From a virus, in the IMG/VR virus record IMGVR_UViG_3300030419_007472, positions 1 through 26,989 of that record: a stretch of 26,989 nucleotides of DNA; one strand, given 5' to 3'. Each line of letters starts with the position of its first letter. Position 1 is the stretch's first letter. Below, one piece after another: positions 25,861 to 26,989 of the stretch. A model generated the notes under the pieces. The model made no database searches, was not told the origin of the DNA, and saw only the letters and a program-made list of their open reading frames with translations. Made by a program: the position numbers and the translations under genes.

Positions 25861-26989
25861 CTAAAGCTGATCTTCGCAGTTGGGGCTGTCATCATCAAGT
25901 TTCTGCATGTCATCGTGTGTTTTTTCTTCTATCGCATCTATAAGTAGTAGCGCAATATAAATCATACCAGGAACAGTACTGGGGAATGGGCCTCCCGGGA
26001 AAGGTGGAGGAACAATCCCGCCTCCTAGAGGCATCATAGGGGGCATAAGAGCAGCCCACATACCAGGCAGCAAATAAGGAGACTTAAAGAATTTTTTAAG
26101 TTTTCTTTCTGCATCTTTCAAAGCACCTTCTTTGTAAGCAACTAACTTTGCTTTCTCAGCTTCTAAATCAGAGAGTTGTGTATTTGCTTCTTCTAATTTT
26201 TGAACTAGGCTCAAAAGATCTTGGAACTGCTCTTGAAATGAGTTCCAGTTTTCCTTTTCCTCGTCGGTCATGTCGTTTTCGACTTCTGGTGGTAGATCCT
26301 TTATTTCGAGGTCGGGCGCCTTCCATTTGCTAATTGGATCTTCGGCGGATACATTTATCACAACACTGTCCTGGGCCGGCCCGAGCGCTGGCTTAAGAGA
26401 CTTGAGCATCTCTAGAGCAGCCCCAAGCTCCATTTTCAGTTGCATTACGACCTGGCGGCCTGTGAGAATCCCCGTTTCGATAATTTGTAATGCTGTATTC
26501 ACCGCTGCTTTTATGGCCGCCAGAGTTGTGAATACGATTGTGTTCGCTATATCTATAATCGTTTTCGCAGCACGTACCGCGGGATCTGTAATTTCAACGA
26601 AGCCTTTGAGCACTAAAAATGGCGTTCTAAAAATTATTCTTAATAGCTCCTTAGTAAGGTCTTCCTCTTTGCCTGTTGTGCCCATGTCTCTGAACGCAGC
26701 TGCGTTGGCAAGGGCATTCTTTACGGGATCCGGAACTGTAGTGTAATCAGTGGAGTTAACAAGAGAAAAAATTATATTTTTTAAAGAATTTTTTGTTTCA
26801 TCTAACACAATTGTTGGATCCGGAATAAACTTAGAAAGGCCATCGGATGCCATAACAAATGGTAAGGCCATATATCTTTTCATGGGAAAAAGATAGTCGT
26901 ACATAAGCTTGAATTCCGGAGTAGCCTTCAGTTCCCTTAGCATATCGTTTGCCACATTACCATAGAAAAATTGCTTGAAATTGTACGCC
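25861..26989 (-). CDS. Tail/baseplate-region protein with coiled coil and Pro/Gly-rich hydrophobic tail (open at right edge)
   Basis: The frame is open to base 26989. A GTG at 26955 could be read as a start, but in-frame codons upstream (AYNFKQFFYGN) continue without a stop and there is no ribosome-binding site there, so the true N-terminus lies outside the window. About 375 residues are visible. They contain a conserved-looking LRELKATPEFKLMYDYLFPM, and a long Ala/Ile-rich helix (IIDIANTIVFTTLAAIKAAV). A charged coiled-coil-like stretch follows (QKLEEANTQLSDLEAEKAKL, genomic ~26100-26270). Then comes a hydrophobic Pro/Gly-rich segment (WAALMPPMMPLGGGIVPPPF and PGMIYIALLLIDAI). The stop (25861-25863) is 9 nt before the gp25-like ATG. 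I recall related sequences upstream of gp25 in uncultured marine phages but know no assigned function. A tail-hub or tail-tip component is inferred from position; the hydrophobic tail could also contact a membrane. Confidence 0.8.
   Translation of the reverse strand, partial: AYNFKQFFYGNVANDMLRELKATPEFKLMYDYLFPMKRYMALPFVMASDGLSKFIPDPTIVLDETKNSLKNIIFSLVNSTDYTTVPDPVKNALANAAAFRDMGTTGKEEDLTKELLRIIFRTPFLVLKGFVEITDPAVRAAKTIIDIANTIVFTTLAAIKAAVNTALQIIETGILTGRQVVMQLKMELGAALEMLKSLKPALGPAQDSVVINVSAEDPISKWKAPDLEIKDLPPEVENDMTDEEKENWNSFQEQFQDLLSLVQKLEEANTQLSDLEAEKAKLVAYKEGALKDAERKLKKFFKSPYLLPGMWAALMPPMMPLGGGIVPPPFPGGPFPSTVPGMIYIALLLIDAIEEKTHDDMQKLDDDSPNCEDQL

Noticed and set aside
26270-26746. 158-codon open frame on the plus strand
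   Set aside because: It lies entirely antisense to the right-edge coding frame. It has no ribosome-binding site, a low-complexity Ser/Ile/Val composition and no recognisable domain.
26953-26955. GTG as the start of the right-edge gene
   Set aside because: The frame continues upstream to the window edge with plausible coding residues (FKQFFYGN), and no ribosome-binding site precedes the GTG.

Overview
This window is a piece of a tailed bacteriophage (Caudoviricetes) genome. It covers the baseplate and the large structural or adhesin genes of what is most likely a contractile-tail (myovirus-like) phage. The two firmest anchors are a GPW/gp25-family baseplate wedge protein (25474-25851) and a gp6/baseplate-J protein (23676-25472), adjacent and in the order seen in P2-like (W-J) and T4-like baseplates. 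Several other proteins resemble, from memory and without a search, conserved structural proteins of uncultured marine phages. I therefore favour an aquatic, probably large-genome phage, but the host cannot be read from the sequence.

Layout: all ten genes lie on the minus strand, so transcription runs from high to low coordinates. In that order they are: (1) a protein open at the right edge, with a coiled coil and a Pro/Gly-rich hydrophobic tail; (2) the gp25-like wedge protein; (3) the gp6/J-like wedge protein; (4) a 502-aa DNRLRE-like beta-rich protein; (5) a 2303-aa protein with a P2 gpI-like segment, three laminin-G/concanavalin-like domains and a MAM-like domain; (6) a 2162-aa structural protein of unknown fold; (7) a 335-aa acidic protein; (8) a 1324-aa protein with a Met/Gln/Gly-rich tail; (9) a 997-aa protein with a C-terminal fibronectin-III-like region; and (10) a protein open at the left edge whose N-terminal motif is shared with gene 7.

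The genes are very tightly packed. There are two TAATG stop/start overlaps (23676 and 7695), one directly abutting TAG-ATG junction (8702/8703), and gaps of 1, 5, 9, 27, 37 and 56 bp. No intergenic stretch reaches 300 bp. I see no tRNA, insertion sequence, CRISPR array, integrase, convincing promoter or intrinsic terminator. The segment looks like the middle of one long late operon.

The working model is that genes 2, 3 and the gpI-like part of gene 5 form the wedge core. The lectin-like, MAM-like, DNRLRE-like and FN3-like domains decorate the baseplate periphery or fibres and may recognise the host surface. The points most worth a second look are the hybrid 2303-aa protein, its MAM-like domain, a strong 16-bp hairpin inside the 1324-aa gene, and the N-terminal domain shared by genes 7 and 10.
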